A DNA stretch of 64,000 nucleotides from Flavobacteriales bacterium. Its GTDB lineage: Bacteria; Bacteroidota; Bacteroidia; Flavobacteriales_F; PHOS-HE28. The position numbers and the translations under genes are program-made. Shown here piece after piece: positions 62,352 through 64,000 of the stretch. Under the pieces are notes generated by a model that did no database searches, was not told where the DNA came from, and saw only the letters and a program-made list of their open reading frames with translations. The stretch's first letter is position 1. Each line of letters opens with the position of its first letter. The stretch spans positions 62,001 to 126,000 of the forward strand of contig JADJOG010000050.1 in the NCBI GenBank assembly GCA_016713865.1, written 5' to 3'.

Positions 62352-62758
62352 AGCCACTTAATCTCACCAACTACGAGGACCATCCGACCGAGTCGAATCA
62401 TCGTATTCCGATTCCCTACCCGCGCGCAGGCCGACGAATTCACTTTTAGGCCTCGAGGCAGAAGGCGTGCAGCATGAGCAGGGACGGGGAAGGCGGTCCG
62501 CCCTACCTCGTTGCCGCGAAGAAGCATCAGCGCGAAGCGGCCATCCGGGCCAACTACCGCGTGCTTGGCCGACACCGCAAGCCATTCATGACCGACCCCA
62601 TGCTCCGCCGGAGCGTCATCGGCTTCTTCGTGCTGTTGCTCGCACTAGCGGTGGCGCGCTTTGCTCAGATGATGACGCCCGCCTGCAACCGAAGCCGTGA
62701 GCGCTGTTACCCGCTTGGCACCCGCGTTTTCCGGGCTGCCGGTTCATCTTTGAGGGCG
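62352..62758 (+). other. Broken reading frames, possible small membrane protein
   Basis: No intact gene. An open frame from 62474 includes a plausible membrane segment (RRSVIGFFVLLLALAVARFA, about 62612-62671) after a basic stretch (KKHQREAAIRANYRVLGRHR), which could be the end of a small membrane protein whose start lies in another frame near 62351. No family recognised. Confidence 0.3.
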
Positions 62759-63491
62759 ATGCCACGAACCCATCCCCCGCCGATCACCGCAGTGGCCCTC
62801 TTCCTTCAACAGCTTGCAGTAGCGCAACGGGGCGTTACGACCTTAGGCCTGCGCGTGAAGCCTGTAGTGCCCTTCACCGATTTCGATAAGGATGTGGAAG
62901 TGAAGACCGAGAATTACGCTACGCGATGTCTTTGGAAGGCGGTTTCGCCTTCGGCATGAATGTGCGCGTTGCGGTCACGAAACCATCTCTTCGAGACTGG
63001 CCTGGGCCGATCCAGCGCCGGTTCAGCATACCGTTGAGAATGACACCGCAGCCTACGCGGAGAGCGCATCGATCCGCTATACCGGTTGCTAGTTGCCGGT
63101 GATGGGCCTTGCCCTCATCCGCCTTGGGAGAAGACATGGATGAATACGGCGCTGGGCGCATCGCTCGACTTCACCCCAGCGATGTGGAGGGCTACCTCGA
63201 GAATGGCAGCATCTACATGTTCAGGCGCCGCTGGGCGCAGGGAAGCGTTATCGGCAATCTCGGCTTCGAGTACCGCTCTGATAAGAGTGGCATTTTCTAT
63301 TTGGGCGCCACCTATCACCGGCCGTTCAACGCATCTGGCATTAGCCGATTTGACATACACCTATTTTCGGTCCACCAACGCGCAAGGATTTCACCGAGCG
63401 CTTGAGCGTTGCCGGGAGCTACCTCACGGTCGATCTGCGTTACTATTTCCACGAGGACCCAGACCGGCGAAGGCTGCGCAAAGGCGGGTGA
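62759..63491 (+). pseudogene. Outer-membrane beta-barrel protein, several frame breaks
   Basis: Begins with a signal-peptide-like stretch (ITAVALFLQQLAVAQ) and LGLRVKPVVPFTDFDKDVEV. In other frames it continues with the segments GFAFGMN, PSDVEGYLENGSIYMFRRRW, GSVIGNLGFEYRSDKSGIFY, LGATYHRPFNASG and a final YLTVDLRYYFHEDPDRRRL. These match the pattern of small porin-like Bacteroidota proteins. The stop TGA at 63489-63491 overlaps the ATG of the next gene (TGATG). At least four breaks. Confidence 0.6.
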
Positions 63492-64000
63492 TGCGCTTCA
63501 GGTATCTTCGGCGGCTTGACCACCGAACCAATGCGCACACCCTGCTTGCCACGGCCCCGATCATCTCCATCACTGGATTCGCCCAACCGGCCAATGATGC
63601 CTGCGGCAATGCGGCACCTGCTCTCTGCGGGAGCGTCATTGCAGGGACAACGGAAAACGCGACCACGGATGCGGCATCCACTTGTGGCACGCCGATCACC
63701 GCGCCTGGCGTGTGGTATGTATTGGCTGGCAGCGATGAGCAGGAAACCGTCTCGACCCGCCCTGATGAAGCGTACGACACCAAGCTCAATGTTTACCGCG
63801 GCTCGTGCGGCAGCCTGCGCGTGGCCGGAAACGATGATGCTGGCCCGGAAGTCTATTGCAGCACAGTAGGATTCTGGGCCGAGGCTGGAACCAACTACTA
63901 CATACTGGTGCAAGGCTATGGAGATGAAACAGGCCCGTTTAACCTCGGCTATCACTTGCACGGAGCCAACGGAGGATATTGCCTTGGGGCGCTGCCCATT
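63491..64000 (+). CDS. N-terminal part of a secreted T9SS-style surface protein (runs off the window)
   Basis: An open frame from the ATG at 63491 continues to the window end without a stop. After a signal-peptide-like start (TLLATAPIISITGFAQ) it reads QPANDACGNAAPALCGSVIA, then GTTENATTDAASTCGTPITA, GVWYVLAGSDEQETVSTRPD, DTKLNVYRGSCGSLRVAGND and NYYILVQGYGDETGPFNLGY. This NDAC-N-A...VWY...DTKL-VY-GSC...NDD pattern is the usual N-terminal beta-sandwich of large Bacteroidota surface proteins that end in a sorting domain. The start overlaps the preceding outer-membrane gene's stop. Confidence 0.7.
   Translation, partial: MRFRYLRRLDHRTNAHTLLATAPIISITGFAQPANDACGNAAPALCGSVIAGTTENATTDAASTCGTPITAPGVWYVLAGSDEQETVSTRPDEAYDTKLNVYRGSCGSLRVAGNDDAGPEVYCSTVGFWAEAGTNYYILVQGYGDETGPFNLGYHLHGANGGYCLGALPI

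Overview
The window looks like a chromosome segment of a high-GC member of the Bacteroidota, most likely the Flavobacteriales. The evidence is several type IX secretion (T9SS) cargo proteins (type A sorting tails at 721-2256, 4864-6551, 7151-9338 and 60665-61681; a gliding-motility-type type B tail at 15921-18851), PKD/SprB-like surface proteins, DUF3078, an absence of obvious Shine-Dalgarno sites, and a recurring TAnnTT(T/C)G motif just upstream of start codons that resembles the Bacteroidota -7 promoter element. Base composition is about 60% G+C by eye, with one visibly AT-richer gene at 2878-3567. The many single-base frame breaks in otherwise well-conserved genes suggest a draft or metagenome assembly with residual indel errors, worst in 61.3-63.5 kb.

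Layout. 0-7 kb is an accessory stretch of one or two genes at a time (an orphan antitoxin, a delta-60 repeat protein, a Cys/His-rich small protein, an AT-rich membrane protein, a beta-propeller protein), separated by six related copies of a roughly 90-bp hairpin repeat that all point the same way. It also holds a 42-bp minisatellite. 7-20 kb carries T9SS surface proteins, a TPR-linked adenylate cyclase, a papain-like protease, a class C beta-lactamase-like hydrolase, a J-domain membrane protein and a PKD adhesin, then 1.8 kb of nearly gene-free, degraded DNA ending in a poly-G tract. 20.9-40.6 kb is mostly housekeeping: smpB, a GT-C glycosyltransferase, a sigma factor/small protein/MscS/DUF3078 operon, tRNA-Val(GAC), a fatty acid hydroxylase-like protein, an S1/P1-like phospholipase/nuclease with comB, gcvT with a glycosyltransferase, a CapD/PglF-like dehydratase, the selenium pair mnmH-selD, a universal stress protein with a sugar dehydrogenase, and PAP2. 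A 161-bp MITE-like element sits exactly between two convergent genes at 38.4 kb. 40.6-48.1 kb is a tandem pair of about 3.7-kb paralogues (sugar dehydrogenase + PKD + PA14 + a conserved C-terminal module). 48-51 kb has a radical SAM enzyme, a TolB-like propeller, DUF6787 and an orphan Vsr nuclease. 51-58.5 kb is a stress/signalling neighbourhood: two SiaC (DUF1987) paralogues, Hsp20, tandem-domain Usp and DUF1883, bracketed by two proteins that share an unusual C-terminal domain. 58.7-64 kb has a coiled-coil lipoprotein, a helical-repeat protein, a CPBP protease, and several frame-broken genes (a T9SS protein, a nitroreductase, an outer-membrane barrel) before a T9SS-style surface protein runs off the end.

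The main candidates for something undescribed are (1) the same-orientation hairpin-repeat/gene array in 0-7 kb, which resembles a cassette array but lacks canonical attC core sites, and (2) the double-SiaC stress neighbourhood at 51-58.5 kb. No recombinase, phage, CRISPR or rRNA gene was seen.
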